Source of the DNA: CBDFMR01 sp965249765
Lineage (GTDB): Bacteria > Bacteroidota > Bacteroidia > Chitinophagales > Saprospiraceae
Length of the DNA: 64,000 nucleotides
Assembly: GCA_965249765.1 (NCBI GenBank)
Contig: CBDFMR010000005.1
Location: forward strand, 2,418,001 to 2,482,000
Direction of reading: 5' to 3'
Made by a program: the position numbers and the translations under genes. Shown here piece after piece: positions 34,556 through 44,292 of this stretch. The notes beneath the pieces were generated by a model. It ran no database searches. It saw nothing but the letters and a program-made list of their open reading frames with translations, and was not told where the DNA came from. How positions within the stretch are numbered: position 1 is the stretch's first letter; the number at the start of each line of letters is the position of its first letter.

Positions 34556-35008
34556 TTAATTAGTCATATCTTGAACAATAACCCAATGTCCATTAACCTT
34601 CTTCCATATCAATGTAAAGAATCCTGAGGGCTGGTCCTCTGACCTGACCAATGTATATTTTCCAACCATTGAGAAGCTTCGATCCGATAAACTTTCTAAT
34701 CTAAAAATATCAAATGTCAACTGACCCATGGTCTCTTTATCAGGATACGATTTCAGATAATTGGCCAGTGTTTCTTCCCATCCATAAGTCAACCCTCTCG
34801 AGCCCACAAATAACAAACTATCAGATTGCCAATATCCATTCATAAAGGATCTAATGTCACCCCTATTCCAGTCATTCTCTTGAAGTTTCATAACACCAAA
34901 TATCTCGGTCTTGTCATCTAACTTGCTGGAGTGAGTCCTCGATTTGTCCCCACAACTGAGCAATGCAGTCACAATTAATGCAAGCATCACTCCCCTAAAC
35001 AATAGCAT
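34556..35008 (-). CDS. SnoaL/DUF4440-like NTF2-fold lipoprotein
   Basis: 150 residues. An N-terminal lipobox (LIVTALLSC) predicts a membrane-anchored lipoprotein. The rest fits the NTF2-like fold: DWNRGDIRSFMNGYWQSDSLLFVG, SYPDKETMGQLTFDIFRLESLSDRSFSMVGKYTLVR, FTLIWKKVNGHWVIVQD. No catalytic assignment. Overlaps the pyrF end by 14 bases. Confidence 0.75.
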   Translation of the reverse strand: MLLFRGVMLALIVTALLSCGDKSRTHSSKLDDKTEIFGVMKLQENDWNRGDIRSFMNGYWQSDSLLFVGSRGLTYGWEETLANYLKSYPDKETMGQLTFDIFRLESLSDRSFSMVGKYTLVRSEDQPSGFFTLIWKKVNGHWVIVQDMTN

Positions 35009-35813
35009 GATCAGTTAAAATTTGAGACATTTCCATTTGCAACTTAAGAGCAGCATTTCTTACGCCCGTAGTGAAGTCGTCACCACTTCCTGCGTAGATT
35101 ATCCCGCGTGACGAGTTTACCAATAGCCCGCAATACTCATTAAGACCATGCTCGCATATCGACCTTAAGTCTCCTCCCTGTGCCCCTACACCAGGTACGA
35201 GAAGGAAGTGATTTGGCACTATCTTTCTGATCCGGCCAAACATCTCAGGATGAGTTGCACCTACAACAAACATCATATTGCCAGTATCACCCCACTCTTT
35301 GGAAACGGAGAGTACATGCTGAAAAAGATCAAGGCCACAAGCGTCAATTCTTTGAAAATCGCCGCTCCCTTCATTTGAGGTGAGTGCGAGAAGAATGACA
35401 CACTTGCCACTATACTCGAGAAAAGGCATCACAGAGTCCTTGCCCATATAAGGAGTAACCGTCACGGCATCTGCTCCGAGATGTTCAAAAAAAGTCTGTG
35501 CATACATTCGTGAAGAATTGCCTATATCACCACGCTTCGCATCAGCTATAATGAATAAACCATCTGGGATATAATCTATGGTCTTCTTGAGAGAAGTCCA
35601 GCCTTTGGCCCCATGGCATTCATAGAAAGCAACATTGGGCTTGTAGGCTACACATAGATCATGAGTAGCATCAATAATGGCCTTATTAAATTCAAATATA
35701 GGATCTTCTGCATCTAAAAAATGAGTAGGGATCTTGGCGACATCAGTATCCAATCCAATACAGAGGAAAGACTTCTTTATTTTTATCTGTTCTATGATTG
35801 ATTGACATTCCAT
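34995..35813 (-). CDS. pyrF: Orotidine 5'-phosphate decarboxylase, type 2
   Basis: 272 residues. Converts OMP to UMP in pyrimidine synthesis. The catalytic motif DAKRGDIGN is near residue 90; FLCIGLDTD at the start and LVPGVGAQGGD plus NSSRGIIYA near the end are typical of the type 2 form (about 270 residues). It overlaps the nifU-like gene by one base upstream. Confidence 0.95.
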   Translation of the reverse strand: MECQSIIEQIKIKKSFLCIGLDTDVAKIPTHFLDAEDPIFEFNKAIIDATHDLCVAYKPNVAFYECHGAKGWTSLKKTIDYIPDGLFIIADAKRGDIGNSSRMYAQTFFEHLGADAVTVTPYMGKDSVMPFLEYSGKCVILLALTSNEGSGDFQRIDACGLDLFQHVLSVSKEWGDTGNMMFVVGATHPEMFGRIRKIVPNHFLLVPGVGAQGGDLRSICEHGLNEYCGLLVNSSRGIIYAGSGDDFTTGVRNAALKLQMEMSQILTDHAIV

Positions 35814-36064
35814 TAAGCTACGGTCCCATTTATAGCTTCAACGTTTAATACTTCTGGCACTCGTTGTTTTATGGCTTCCTGGACACCTGCTTTCATCGTC
35901 ATCGTAGACATCGTGCAGTACTCACAATTTCCCAGCCACCTTACCTTAAGCGTCATCTCATCGGTAACTTCTACCACTTCAATATCGCCACCATCTACGG
36001 CCAAGTGCGGTCTGATCTCATCGAGGGCTACATCAATCTTTTTGAGGAGTTGTTCTTTATCCAT
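35813..36064 (-). CDS. NifU C-terminal-like iron-sulfur scaffold
   Basis: 83 residues from the ATG at 36064 (MDKEQLLKKI). Contains the cluster-binding CEYC motif after VRWLGN and the LAVDGGDIEVVEV block. Carries Fe-S clusters to client proteins. It directly follows mrp, another Fe-S carrier, so the pair probably work together. Confidence 0.92.
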   Translation of the reverse strand: MDKEQLLKKIDVALDEIRPHLAVDGGDIEVVEVTDEMTLKVRWLGNCEYCTMSTMTMKAGVQEAIKQRVPEVLNVEAINGTVA

Positions 36065-36096
36065 AATTGTCATCACCAAAATTACGATTTATATCC

Positions 36097-37185
36097 TTAC
36101 CGTTCCATTTTTACTACTTGGGTAGGATCAACGGTATTATTCCTAACATTTACACTCTCGACTACGTTCCTTGCAACTCTATTAAATACCTCTCCTATAC
36201 TCTCTTCTTGGACTATCTCATCAAATCGTCCTTCATCATTGGCTTCCCTCATCGAAAGTGAAAGTGGTATCTGACCTAGCAACTCTACCTTCGCCAGATC
36301 AGCCAATCTCCTTCCTCCTCCTTCACCAAAAATCAAGTATTTGTTATCCGGCAATTCTGCCGGAGTAAACCATGACATATTTTCGATGACACCAAGAATC
36401 GGAACATTGACGCTCGGCAGCAAAAACATATTCATCGCTTTTATGGCATCTATCACTGCAAGTTCCTGTGGTGTAGTCACCATGATCGTCCCCGTCAGTG
36501 GTAATGTTTGCACAAGTGTGAGCTGAATATCACCAGTACCGGGCGGCAAATCAATAATAAGGAAGTCCAGGTCGGGCCAGACGGTTTCATTTACAAATTG
36601 CTTGACTATTCCTCCCAGACGTGGTCCTCTTAGCACAACTGCCTGCTGCGGTTCAATGATATTACCCAGGGAGATAAGGTGGATACCCTTGGTCTCTATG
36701 GGGATAAGCTTATGCTTGCCAAAAATCTCTTTCACTTTGGGACGATGATCTTTAACTCCAAATATCGTAGGCTGAGATGGGCCATACAGATCTGCATCCA
36801 TCATCCCCACTTTATATCCCATCTTGTATAAGCTCAAGGCAATATTTGACGATACCGTTGACTTACCAACTCCTCCTTTTCCTGACGCCACAGCTATGAC
36901 ATTCTTTACCTGTGGTAGTGGGCTGGTGTTTACAGTGTTGGCAACGTTGGAGTTGAGGTGAATATGAACCTCAGCATCAGGATAAATCTTCTGTATAGAT
37001 TCAATGCAGCTAAAATTCAACTTAGATTTTATCTCAGAGTCATTGTGATCTATTCCTATCGTGAAGGACACCTGTTTATCCTTTACTTTAAGGTCTGATA
37101 CCATTTTTCTTGAAATAATATCCTGTCCCGTCTTTGGATCAGGGACCTTCCTAAGGCAATCAAGTATCTTGTTGTTATCTATCAA
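36097..37185 (-). CDS. mrp: Mrp/NBP35-type Fe-S carrier P-loop ATPase
   Basis: 362 residues. N-terminal DUF59/MIP18-like domain (ILDCLRKVPDPKTGQDIISRKMV), then a deviant Walker A VASGKGGVGKST near residue 100, MMDADLYGPSQP and LIIDLPPGTGD. The CxxC of classical ApbC proteins is absent: ENMSWFTPAELPDNKYLIFG occupies that place, a form I recall from other Bacteroidota. First gene of the operon mrp-nifU-pyrF-NTF2-CPBP-M1, divergent from ribF. Confidence 0.92.
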   Translation of the reverse strand: MIDNNKILDCLRKVPDPKTGQDIISRKMVSDLKVKDKQVSFTIGIDHNDSEIKSKLNFSCIESIQKIYPDAEVHIHLNSNVANTVNTSPLPQVKNVIAVASGKGGVGKSTVSSNIALSLYKMGYKVGMMDADLYGPSQPTIFGVKDHRPKVKEIFGKHKLIPIETKGIHLISLGNIIEPQQAVVLRGPRLGGIVKQFVNETVWPDLDFLIIDLPPGTGDIQLTLVQTLPLTGTIMVTTPQELAVIDAIKAMNMFLLPSVNVPILGVIENMSWFTPAELPDNKYLIFGEGGGRRLADLAKVELLGQIPLSLSMREANDEGRFDEIVQEESIGEVFNRVARNVVESVNVRNNTVDPTQVVKMER

Positions 37186-37233
37186 TCGTTGTAAAGTTTG
37201 ATTAAATGTATAACATTTTAGGAAGCGCCAAAG

Positions 37234-37264
37234 TTGAATCTAGTATTCAATGTTATTAGCTTTG
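37234..37264 (+). promoter_or_regulatory. Bacteroidota sigma-A promoter of ribF
   Basis: TTG at 37234-37236, 20 bases, then TAGCTTTG at 37257-37264, an exact fit to the TTG/TAnnTTTG consensus. Expected start near 37271, about 30 bases before the ATG. Confidence 0.75.
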
Positions 37265-37302
37265 TGTCAAACAACCCGGTAGGTTTATACAGCAACTAGT
37301 AG

Positions 37303-39297
37303 ATGAAGGTTTATCGTGATTTAAACTCCCTTCCTCAATTTAAAGGGAGCGTAATAAGTATTGGCTCTTTTGATGGTGTTCATGCCGGACATCAACAGCT
37401 ATTAGCACAGCTAACTCAACTGGCGCATCAATACAAGAGCGAAAGTGTCATTATCACTTTTGACCCCCACCCAAGAGAAGTAATCTATCCCAAGGACGAC
37501 TCCCTGAGACTGCTGACATCCCTTCATGAAAAGCTATTGTACCTTCAAAAATATGGCATCGACAATGTAGTAGTTATTCCTTTTACTGTAGAATTTTCAC
37601 AGCAGATACCCCGTGAATATGTTGAGAAGTTTCTTATCCAGAAATTTAATCCTAGTCACATTGTTATTGGTTACGATCACAGATTTGGACTCAATCGTGG
37701 AGGAAACATCAATCTCCTTCGTGACTATGAATCACGTGGGATATTTAATATCATAGAAATAAAAAAGCAACAGCTAGATGAGATTATCATCAGCTCTACC
37801 GTAATCAGAAAAGCGGTAGAAGATGGAGAAATGGAAACGGCTAATCAACTATTGAAGCACTTCTACCGGATATCAGGTAGGGTTATCCATGGCAATAAAG
37901 TAGGTACTGATTTAGGGTTCCCTACTGCAAACTTATCGATTGATGGAAAGAATAAGCTACTCCCAAAAGACGGCATATACTCGTGCTTAGTGACAGTAGA
38001 TGGCGTGATTTTCAAGGGCATGTTGTATATAGGCAATCGCCCCAGTCTTCAAAAATATTATGGTAAAAGCATAGAGGTCAATGTGTTTGATTTTGATGGA
38101 AATTTATATGATAAATTAATTGATGTTGATGTAGTACAGTACCTCAGAGAGGATGAAAAATTTAATAGCCTAGAAGAGCTTTCTATGGCTTTAGGAAGAG
38201 ATAAGGAAAAAGCAATGGCTTCACTTGAAGGCTACAAGTTTAAATCTTTGGAAAAATCACTTGGCATCGCGATAGCAATTCTCAACTATAATGGACGTGA
38301 ACATCTAGAAAGCTATCTGCCCTCCGTTTTGCATAGTTCTATTAAATATGATATAGAATATTTCTTGGTCGATAATGGCTCTACCGATGACTCCATTAAT
38401 TACGTTACCGAATGGCATCCCGAGTTCAAGATAATACCACTCAGAGAAAATCATGGTTTTGCTCAAGGCTACAATCTGGGAATAAATGAGATCGATGCTG
38501 AGTACGTTGTTCTTCTCAATAGTGATATCCTTGTCGATTCCCCATGGATAGATGACATCATCGACCTAATGGAGAAGGATAGTGAAGTAGCAGCCTGCCA
38601 ACCAAAAATTCTTTCCTTGATGGAGAAGGATCAATTTGAATATGCGGGAGCAGCTGGTGGCTATATGGATATGCTCGACTACCCTTTTTGTCGAGGCCGC
38701 ATATTTGATTTAGTGGAAAAAGATAAGAATCAATACGATGGAAATTATCCAGTCCATTGGACAAGTGGAGCGGCGATGGTAGTGAGGAAATCTGTATTCC
38801 AATCTTTAGGAGGATTCGACCCATGGTTCTTTGCTCATCACGAGGAAATCGATATATGCAATAGAATTCAACGTGCAGGCTATAAACTAATGGCTGTAAA
38901 CTCGGTGCATGTCTTTCATCTGGGGGGTGGGACTCTTGCCTATGACAACAGTCGCAAAGTATATCTCAATTTTAGAAATAACATTGCCAGCATGATAAAG
39001 AATCATGGAGTGAGTCGATTGATATGGCTCCTACCATGTAGATTCCTCCTTGACATCATCGCATCCTTCAAGTTTTTATTGAGTGGAAGTATTGGCTCGG
39101 CCTGGGCTGTCCTTCGATCATATCTCAGCGTCTTATATCACTCACCTAGTATTTTACAAAGGAAGAGAAATGACTCTGACCTCATAATAAATTTGTCCAA
39201 AGGAAAAGATTATGGTCTTCCACGATCCAGGAAGTCAATTGTCTACCAATACTTCATCCTTGGAAGACGGACCTATTCCAAGATTATGGATTCGTAA
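37303..39297 (+). CDS. ribF: RibF riboflavin kinase/FAD synthetase fused to a GT2 glycosyltransferase
   Basis: 664 residues in one uninterrupted frame. Residues 1-310 are a complete RibF: the FMN adenylyltransferase domain (GSFDGVHAGHQQLL, ITFDPHPREV, GYDHRFGLNRGG) and the riboflavin kinase domain (GRVIHGNKVGTDLGFPTANL, KDGIYSCLV, LREDEKFNSLEEL). From about 319 a family 2 glycosyltransferase follows (IAILNYNGREHLESYLPSVL, VDNGSTDDS, VLLNSDILV as DxD-like site, WTSGAAMVVRKSVF, HHEEIDICNRIQRAGYKL), with a hydrophobic C-terminal stretch. In most bacteria the two are separate genes. A true fusion is likely because the linker is in frame and clean. Confidence 0.9.
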   Translation: MKVYRDLNSLPQFKGSVISIGSFDGVHAGHQQLLAQLTQLAHQYKSESVIITFDPHPREVIYPKDDSLRLLTSLHEKLLYLQKYGIDNVVVIPFTVEFSQQIPREYVEKFLIQKFNPSHIVIGYDHRFGLNRGGNINLLRDYESRGIFNIIEIKKQQLDEIIISSTVIRKAVEDGEMETANQLLKHFYRISGRVIHGNKVGTDLGFPTANLSIDGKNKLLPKDGIYSCLVTVDGVIFKGMLYIGNRPSLQKYYGKSIEVNVFDFDGNLYDKLIDVDVVQYLREDEKFNSLEELSMALGRDKEKAMASLEGYKFKSLEKSLGIAIAILNYNGREHLESYLPSVLHSSIKYDIEYFLVDNGSTDDSINYVTEWHPEFKIIPLRENHGFAQGYNLGINEIDAEYVVLLNSDILVDSPWIDDIIDLMEKDSEVAACQPKILSLMEKDQFEYAGAAGGYMDMLDYPFCRGRIFDLVEKDKNQYDGNYPVHWTSGAAMVVRKSVFQSLGGFDPWFFAHHEEIDICNRIQRAGYKLMAVNSVHVFHLGGGTLAYDNSRKVYLNFRNNIASMIKNHGVSRLIWLLPCRFLLDIIASFKFLLSGSIGSAWAVLRSYLSVLYHSPSILQRKRNDSDLIINLSKGKDYGLPRSRKSIVYQYFILGRRTYSKIMDS

Positions 39298-39324
39298 AAT
39301 CAATCTCATCCTGAAATCCAGAAT

Positions 39325-40035
39325 ATGAAATACTTCGAGATAATATGGGAAGACGCTACCCTCGTAGTGTGCAATAAAAAATCTGGTGTTCTTACTGTTC
39401 CTCCAAGATATAAAACTGGCGAAAAGGATCTCTTTTCTGAGCTTGCTAAGACCCGTCCTGATCTCAGATTGATCCACAGAATAGATAGAGACACATCAGG
39501 CATCATTGCATATGCCAGAGGACAAGATTCGCAAAGGTTGTATGCAGTGCAATTTGAAGAGAGGAAAGTGGTTAAAAAGTATCTAGCCATCACCGAAGGC
39601 ATGATACCTGACACCGGTGAGATCGAAACATATCATCAAGAGACAAAGCCGGGCAAATATAAAGTGTCAGCGAAGGGCAAATACTGCCATAGCCAATTTA
39701 AGGTAATCGAGAGATGGAACATGTTCTCTCTTGTAGAATTGACACCTAGCACTGGTAGAACTCATCAACTGAGAATTCAGATGAAACACATCGGGTGTCC
39801 CCTCATAGTTGATAAGTTATATGGAAATCGTATAGAGTTTTGTTTGAGTGAAATCAAAGGAAGATCCTATAGGAAATCAGACAAAGATGAGCGACCTCTT
39901 CTTTCAAGGCATCCATTGCATGCTTCAGCACTTATGCTAGCATCAAAGGAGGGAGAAATGATGAAATTCGAAGCTCTTATCCCCAAGGACATGAAGGCCA
40001 CCGTCTATCAAATGAGGAAGGTAATAGGTAGTTAG
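39325..40035 (+). CDS. RluA family pseudouridine synthase
   Basis: 236 residues with the catalytic motif HRIDRDTSG near residue 51 and the later RTHQLRIQMKHIGCPLIVDKLYG block. Isomerises uridine in rRNA or tRNA; target position not predictable. No S4 domain, so it is of the short RluA/TruC type. It follows ribF by 27 bases and overlaps the convergent ggt pseudogene by four. Confidence 0.9.
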   Translation: MKYFEIIWEDATLVVCNKKSGVLTVPPRYKTGEKDLFSELAKTRPDLRLIHRIDRDTSGIIAYARGQDSQRLYAVQFEERKVVKKYLAITEGMIPDTGEIETYHQETKPGKYKVSAKGKYCHSQFKVIERWNMFSLVELTPSTGRTHQLRIQMKHIGCPLIVDKLYGNRIEFCLSEIKGRSYRKSDKDERPLLSRHPLHASALMLASKEGEMMKFEALIPKDMKATVYQMRKVIGS

Positions 40036-41733
40036 TACCCTCTTGTAAGAGCATCAGGACGTCTTGAATCCGATGATCCATAAAGCAATCCTCCATCTAT
40101 GAGAATAGATTGAGTCGATCCCATTGCATTCCTAGGTCTAAGATCATGACCTTTGGCTTCTAAAAGTCGATGAGTATCAGCACTTAACACTTCTTCATGA
40201 AAAAGAATATCTGGATACCATTGATGGTGGATTCTAGTAGCATGTGTTGCCTCAGCTACATTCATGTCGAAATCAACAACGTTTATTATCATTTGGAGAA
40301 CGGATGTTATAATGCGACTCCCTCCAGGACTTCCAGTTGCTAAAAACGGCTCGCCATCTTTAAATACAATTGTAGGTGTCATCGAGCTAAGAGGAGTCTT
40401 TCCAGGCAATATTGCATTGGCCTCATCCCCGATCAGACCATAGGCATCAGGGTGACCTGGCTTGGCTGAGAAATTACCCATCTCATTATTGAGCAAAACA
40501 CCTGTACCATCCACCATGAGTCCTGATCCAAAACTAAAATTGAGGGTATATGTATTAGACACCACATTGCCGTCTTTATCTACTACACAATAGTGAGAGG
40601 TCTCTTCACTTTCAAAGTCTTGAGGTGTACCAGGATTAATATCTAATGAAAGGCTGGCTATGTTTCTATCTATCAATTGTCTTAGATGGTCGGCGTAAGA
40701 CTTGGAGATGATTCCCTCTACGGGTACTTCCCAAAACTTAGGATCACCAAGATGCTTACTGCGATCTGCATAAGCAAGCCTCATCGCCTCTACCATAATG
40801 TGCATGCCTTCAGCAGATTGGTAACCTAGGAATCTCAGTGGATATGCCTCTAATATATTGAGCATTTGTATGAGGTGTACTCCTCCCGAACTCGGTGGTG
40901 GCATGGAAACTATCTTATAATCATGATAAGTACCAGATACAGGTTTAAGGATTTTCGGTTTATAATTCGCCAGATCAGATTTGCTTATCAAACCTCCTTT
41001 GTCTTGAAGTTCTCGCGAGATTTTATCGGCAATCGGTCCTGTATAAAAAGCCGAACTCCCGTGCTCTATGATCTGTCCTATGGACCACGCCAGGTCGGAT
41101 TGAATCAAGGTGTCACCTGGTAAATAATAATCTTCCCCTTAAAAAACACCTTAGTAGATGCTTCACACTTCCTTAGTCTGTCCTCGTACTTCCTCAGCAA
41201 TCGTGAAAGATCATAGGATACAGGGAAGCCTTCCTCTGCCAGCTTCAACGATGGAGCTAGAACTTCCCTACGGGACAGCTTGCCGAATTGGTCATGAGTA
41301 TTTAACAGGCCTGCTACTGTCCTAGGAACTCCTATTGACAAATAGCTCATATTAAAAATACTGTCGTCAACTACCCCTTCATCATCCTGAAACATCTTCA
41401 TTGTTGCCAATCCTGGTGCCACCTCTCGATACGATATTGCTATGGTAGGTCACTCATAGAGTCGTGGTACAACATAAAACCACCACCCAAATTACCAGCT
41501 CGAGGAAGTACCACCGCCAAAGTAAAGCCAATTGCTACAGCTGCATCGATGGCGTTGCCTCCCTTTTTTAAGATTTGAATTCCTACATCCGTCGCGATGT
41601 TATGTTGTGATGCAACCATCCCATTTGCCCCTACAACAGGATGATGGATGGCCTTTGATGTGAATACGGGTTCTTGTGACACTACCATAGAACAGTAGGT
41701 CAAGAGAAAGGCAAATATGTAGAGTTTCTTCAT
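40032..41733 (-). pseudogene. ggt: Gamma-glutamyltransferase with two frameshifts
   Basis: All parts of a GGT precursor are present in order but in three frames: signal peptide to GGFMLYHDS (41733-41440), YREVAPGLAT to CEASTKVFFKG (41440-41105) and LPGDTLIQSDLA to the C-terminus. The nucleophile region reads SEETSHYCVVDKDGN, and GSPGGSRII is intact. One shift is near 41440-41450, the other near 41110-41125 in a run-rich stretch. Either the gene is recently dead or these are sequencing indels. GGT would cleave periplasmic glutathione. Confidence 0.85.
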
Positions 41734-41798
41734 TATAGAAGTTGTAAATACAGTAATAAGGAAATTCGTTAGTCGAGATACTTAGAATAAACAATCTC

Positions 41799-42079
41799 AT
41801 GTTAAGGTATTTTTCCGAGGTTAGTCTTAGCTGTTCTTCTATCGATGGTTTTAACCACCGTCATAGGTTATTACGATGAAGGTAATTTCAGAGTCTACGG
41901 ATCATTCTCTTCATACATTCAGGAATGGGGATTCCCTCTACTCTCTGATTATTTACTTTGGTCTTTGGATCATCTACCCTACTTTTAGTTGGCTTCTACG
42001 CAATAGAATAAAATCTTCCAAAGTCAATGCGGCACTCTCATTTTCTATATTGCCCTATTCCTTTTCTTACTTCTTGTAG
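41799..42079 (+). pseudogene. Small membrane protein gene with two frameshifts
   Basis: Three frames join into one plausible membrane protein: MLRYFS, then LVLAVLLSMVLTTVIGYYDEGNFRVYGSFSSYIQEW, then YSLIIYFGLWIIYPTFSWLLRNR. Two hydrophobic helices result. Shifts lie near 41818 and 41935. Reading the last frame alone (41876-42079) is misleading. Confidence 0.5.
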
Positions 42080-42314
42080 TTCTGTATTGACTTAGCGGCT
42101 AAAGCCGCATGTTCCAAGCTTCTTTACACCACTCTGAAGCGTGGTGTAAAAGATTCCCACATTGACTATATCAAGTGTTCTCTAGTTATCCTAGCTTATC
42201 CACCAGGAGTCTAGTTGTAAATCAATAGAAATTGTATTCCTCTGATCAAGTCTAAAATAGAGGATTGTCCATATTTTTCTATTCAGCAGCTCCGTAACTC
42301 AAGCAAAAACAGCT
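42080..42314. other. Intergenic stretch with two strong hairpins
   Basis: GCGGCT/AGCCGC at 42095-42108 and TTTACACCAC/GTGGTGTAAA at 42123-42150. The second resembles a sequence in the intron at 21054-21655 (AGAGTGGTGTAAAGA on the minus strand), possibly by chance. No gene. Confidence 0.45.
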
Positions 42315-42344
42315 TTGATATATTAATGTTTCGTCGTACATTTG
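42315..42344 (+). promoter_or_regulatory. Bacteroidota promoter of the tRNA-Arg/rpmB operon
   Basis: TTG at 42315-42317, 19 bases, TACATTTG at 42337-42344. Start expected near 42351, about 35 bases before the tRNA. Confidence 0.75.
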
Positions 42345-42385
42345 CGCCTTCGTAAGAAGCTCTGAAAAGGCAAACAAGTTTCAAC

Positions 42386-42459
42386 GGCTCCGTAGCTCAA
42401 CTGGATAGAGTACCTGACTACGGATCAGGAGGTTGAAGGTTCGAACCCTTCCGGAGTCA
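42386..42459 (+). tRNA. tRNA-Arg (ACG)
   Basis: 74-base cloverleaf: acceptor GGCTCCG/CGGAGTC, anticodon stem CCTGA/TCAGG with loop CTACGGA giving ACG (inosine-34 after modification), T-arm GAAGG-TTCGAAC-CCTTC, discriminator A. It lies 17 bases before rpmB and is probably cut from the same transcript. Confidence 0.95.
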
Positions 42460-42476
42460 CTAAAAGAATAAAAACC

Positions 42477-42725
42477 ATGTCAAGGATTTGTCAGTTGACC
42501 GGAAAAAGACCCATCACGGGCAACAATGTTTCTCACTCAAAGAGGAGAACAAGAAGGCGCTTTTTACCTAATCTACAAAAGAAAAGATTCTATATTCCAG
42601 AAGTAGATAAGTGGGTGACTTTAAAAGTATCTACAAGCGCGTTGAGAACTATCAACAAGCTAGGACTATATACTTATTTGAAAAAATTGGAAAAAGACGG
42701 TGTCGACACGGGCATCAAACTTTAA
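42477..42725 (+). CDS. rpmB: Large ribosomal subunit protein bL28
   Basis: 82 residues with the family start MSRICQLTGKRPITGNNVSHSKRRTRRRFLPNLQ. First of three small translation-related genes before ftsY. Confidence 0.96.
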   Translation: MSRICQLTGKRPITGNNVSHSKRRTRRRFLPNLQKKRFYIPEVDKWVTLKVSTSALRTINKLGLYTYLKKLEKDGVDTGIKL

Positions 42726-42746
42726 ATCCATTAATAATAATATCTG

Positions 42747-42935
42747 ATGGCGAAGAAATCGAAAGGAAATAGACACCAAATAATTCTTGAATGTACCGAA
42801 CACAAAACAAGTGGGATGTCAGGTACATCAAGATATGTTACACAGAAAAACAGGAAAAATTCTCCTGATAGATTGGAACTAAAAAAATACAATCCTATTC
42901 TTAAAAAGTATACTGTTCATAAAGAAATCAAATAG
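42747..42935 (+). CDS. rpmG: Large ribosomal subunit protein bL33
   Basis: 62 residues: MAKKSKGNRHQIILECTEH...RYVTQKNRKNSPDRLELKKYNPILKKYTVHKE. It lacks the zinc-binding Cys pairs (one Cys only), so it is the zinc-independent type. 21 bases after rpmB. Confidence 0.95.
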   Translation: MAKKSKGNRHQIILECTEHKTSGMSGTSRYVTQKNRKNSPDRLELKKYNPILKKYTVHKEIK

Positions 42936-42937
42936 TC

Positions 42938-43111
42938 ATGGGGAAAGTATCCAAAAACGCCAGAGTAGTCCAAAGGGCCGCCAATGCCGGATCAGGTAGA
43001 GATTTTGTCAAAGTGGTAAAGAGCATCAAAGATCCCGTTACTGGAAAGTACACATACAAGGAATTGATGATTCACAAGGATGGAGTCAAAGAATTCTTTG
43101 CTAAGAAATAA
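42938..43111 (+). CDS. DUF4295 family protein
   Basis: 57 residues from ATG 42938, two bases after rpmG: MGKVSKNARVVQRAANAGSG, then DFVKVVKSIKDPVTGKYTYKE and a basic end FFAKK. A small basic family found next to rpmB-rpmG in Bacteroidota; presumed ribosome-associated. Function not established. Confidence 0.9.
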   Translation: MGKVSKNARVVQRAANAGSGRDFVKVVKSIKDPVTGKYTYKELMIHKDGVKEFFAKK

Positions 43112-43114
43112 TAT

Positions 43115-43143
43115 AAAAGGGGCTTTGATTTAAGCCCTTTTTT
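43115..43143 (+). terminator. Intrinsic terminator after the rpmB operon
   Basis: GGGCTT (43120-43125) pairs with AAGCCC (43132-43137), extended by A-tract/T-tract pairing, and followed by six T. It lies between DUF4295 and ftsY. Confidence 0.8.
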
Positions 43144-43158
43144 GATTTACCACCACTC

Positions 43159-44112
43159 ATGAGTTTTTTCAATAAGTTTTTTACCAAAGAAAAAGAAGAA
43201 GACCTCAATAAGGGACTCGAAAAGACGAAGCAAAGTTTTTTTGGCCAAATAGGAAAGGCCATTGCAGGAAAGTCAACCGTCGATGAAGAATTCCTCGACC
43301 AGCTCGAGCAGATCCTCATTGCATCTGATGTAGGCCTCGAAACGACCATAAAAATTATAGAGCGCCTAGAAGCCCGAGTAGCAAAAGACAAGTACATTAA
43401 TGCTGCCGAGCTCAATTCCATCCTGAAGCAGGAGATCATGTATCTTCTCTCAGATAATAACACCAATGACCTTGAAGATTTTGACTTTCCAGAGGATAAC
43501 AAACCTTATGTGTTATTAGTAGTGGGTGTAAATGGCGTAGGAAAGACTACCACAATAGGTAAGCTAGCATATCAATATCACAAAAGAAAGAAGACGTCAG
43601 TCCTCGGTGCTGCAGATACATTCAGAGCAGCAGCCGTCGATCAATTGGCCATTTGGGCTGATCGTACCAATAGTTTTTTCTTCAACAAAGGGATGCATAC
43701 CGATCCTGCTGCTGTAGCGTACGAAGCTGTCCAGTATGCCCAAAACATCGATCTTGACGTTTGTATAATCGATACAGCTGGAAGACTCCATACCAAGAAG
43801 CACCTGATGGAAGAACTGACCAAAATCAAAAATTCCATCAATAAGAAGCTACCAGGCGCACCTCATGATGTGATGCTGGTATTAGATGCAACTACTGGTC
43901 AAAATGCCATCGAGCAAGCTCGTAAATTCACCGAATCCACTCATGTCACATGCATAGCTTTAACTAAATTGGATGGTACTGCCAAAGGAGGAGTCGTACT
44001 CGGCATCTCTGATCAGTTCAAGATCCCCATCAAGTATATAGGCATAGGCGAAGGGATGGATCAATTGCAAGTTTTTAACAAGAAAGCATTCGTCGATTCA
44101 CTCTTTGCCTAG
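43159..44112 (+). CDS. ftsY: Signal recognition particle receptor FtsY
   Basis: 317 residues. NG-domain GTPase that docks SRP-ribosome complexes at the membrane: GVNGVGKTTTIGKLA (G1), AADTFRAAAVDQL, DTAGRLHTKKHLMEEL (G3), TKLDGTAKGG (G4) and YIGIGEGMDQLQVF. The N-terminal A domain is very short, as usual in this phylum. Confidence 0.96.
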   Translation: MSFFNKFFTKEKEEDLNKGLEKTKQSFFGQIGKAIAGKSTVDEEFLDQLEQILIASDVGLETTIKIIERLEARVAKDKYINAAELNSILKQEIMYLLSDNNTNDLEDFDFPEDNKPYVLLVVGVNGVGKTTTIGKLAYQYHKRKKTSVLGAADTFRAAAVDQLAIWADRTNSFFFNKGMHTDPAAVAYEAVQYAQNIDLDVCIIDTAGRLHTKKHLMEELTKIKNSINKKLPGAPHDVMLVLDATTGQNAIEQARKFTESTHVTCIALTKLDGTAKGGVVLGISDQFKIPIKYIGIGEGMDQLQVFNKKAFVDSLFA

Positions 44113-44292
44113 AGCGGCTTTACTAAGGCAAATTTTCCGTTGTATTTATTCAGAACCTTGATTATTTATCAAAGCACCTTTTGATTGTGGTAGTTAATAA
44201 TTGTCGGTAGAATTATTTAACACTCAATTCAGGGAATCCCACGATTGGGATGTACATAATAATGTATATTTTGACCGCTGAAAACACGATAC

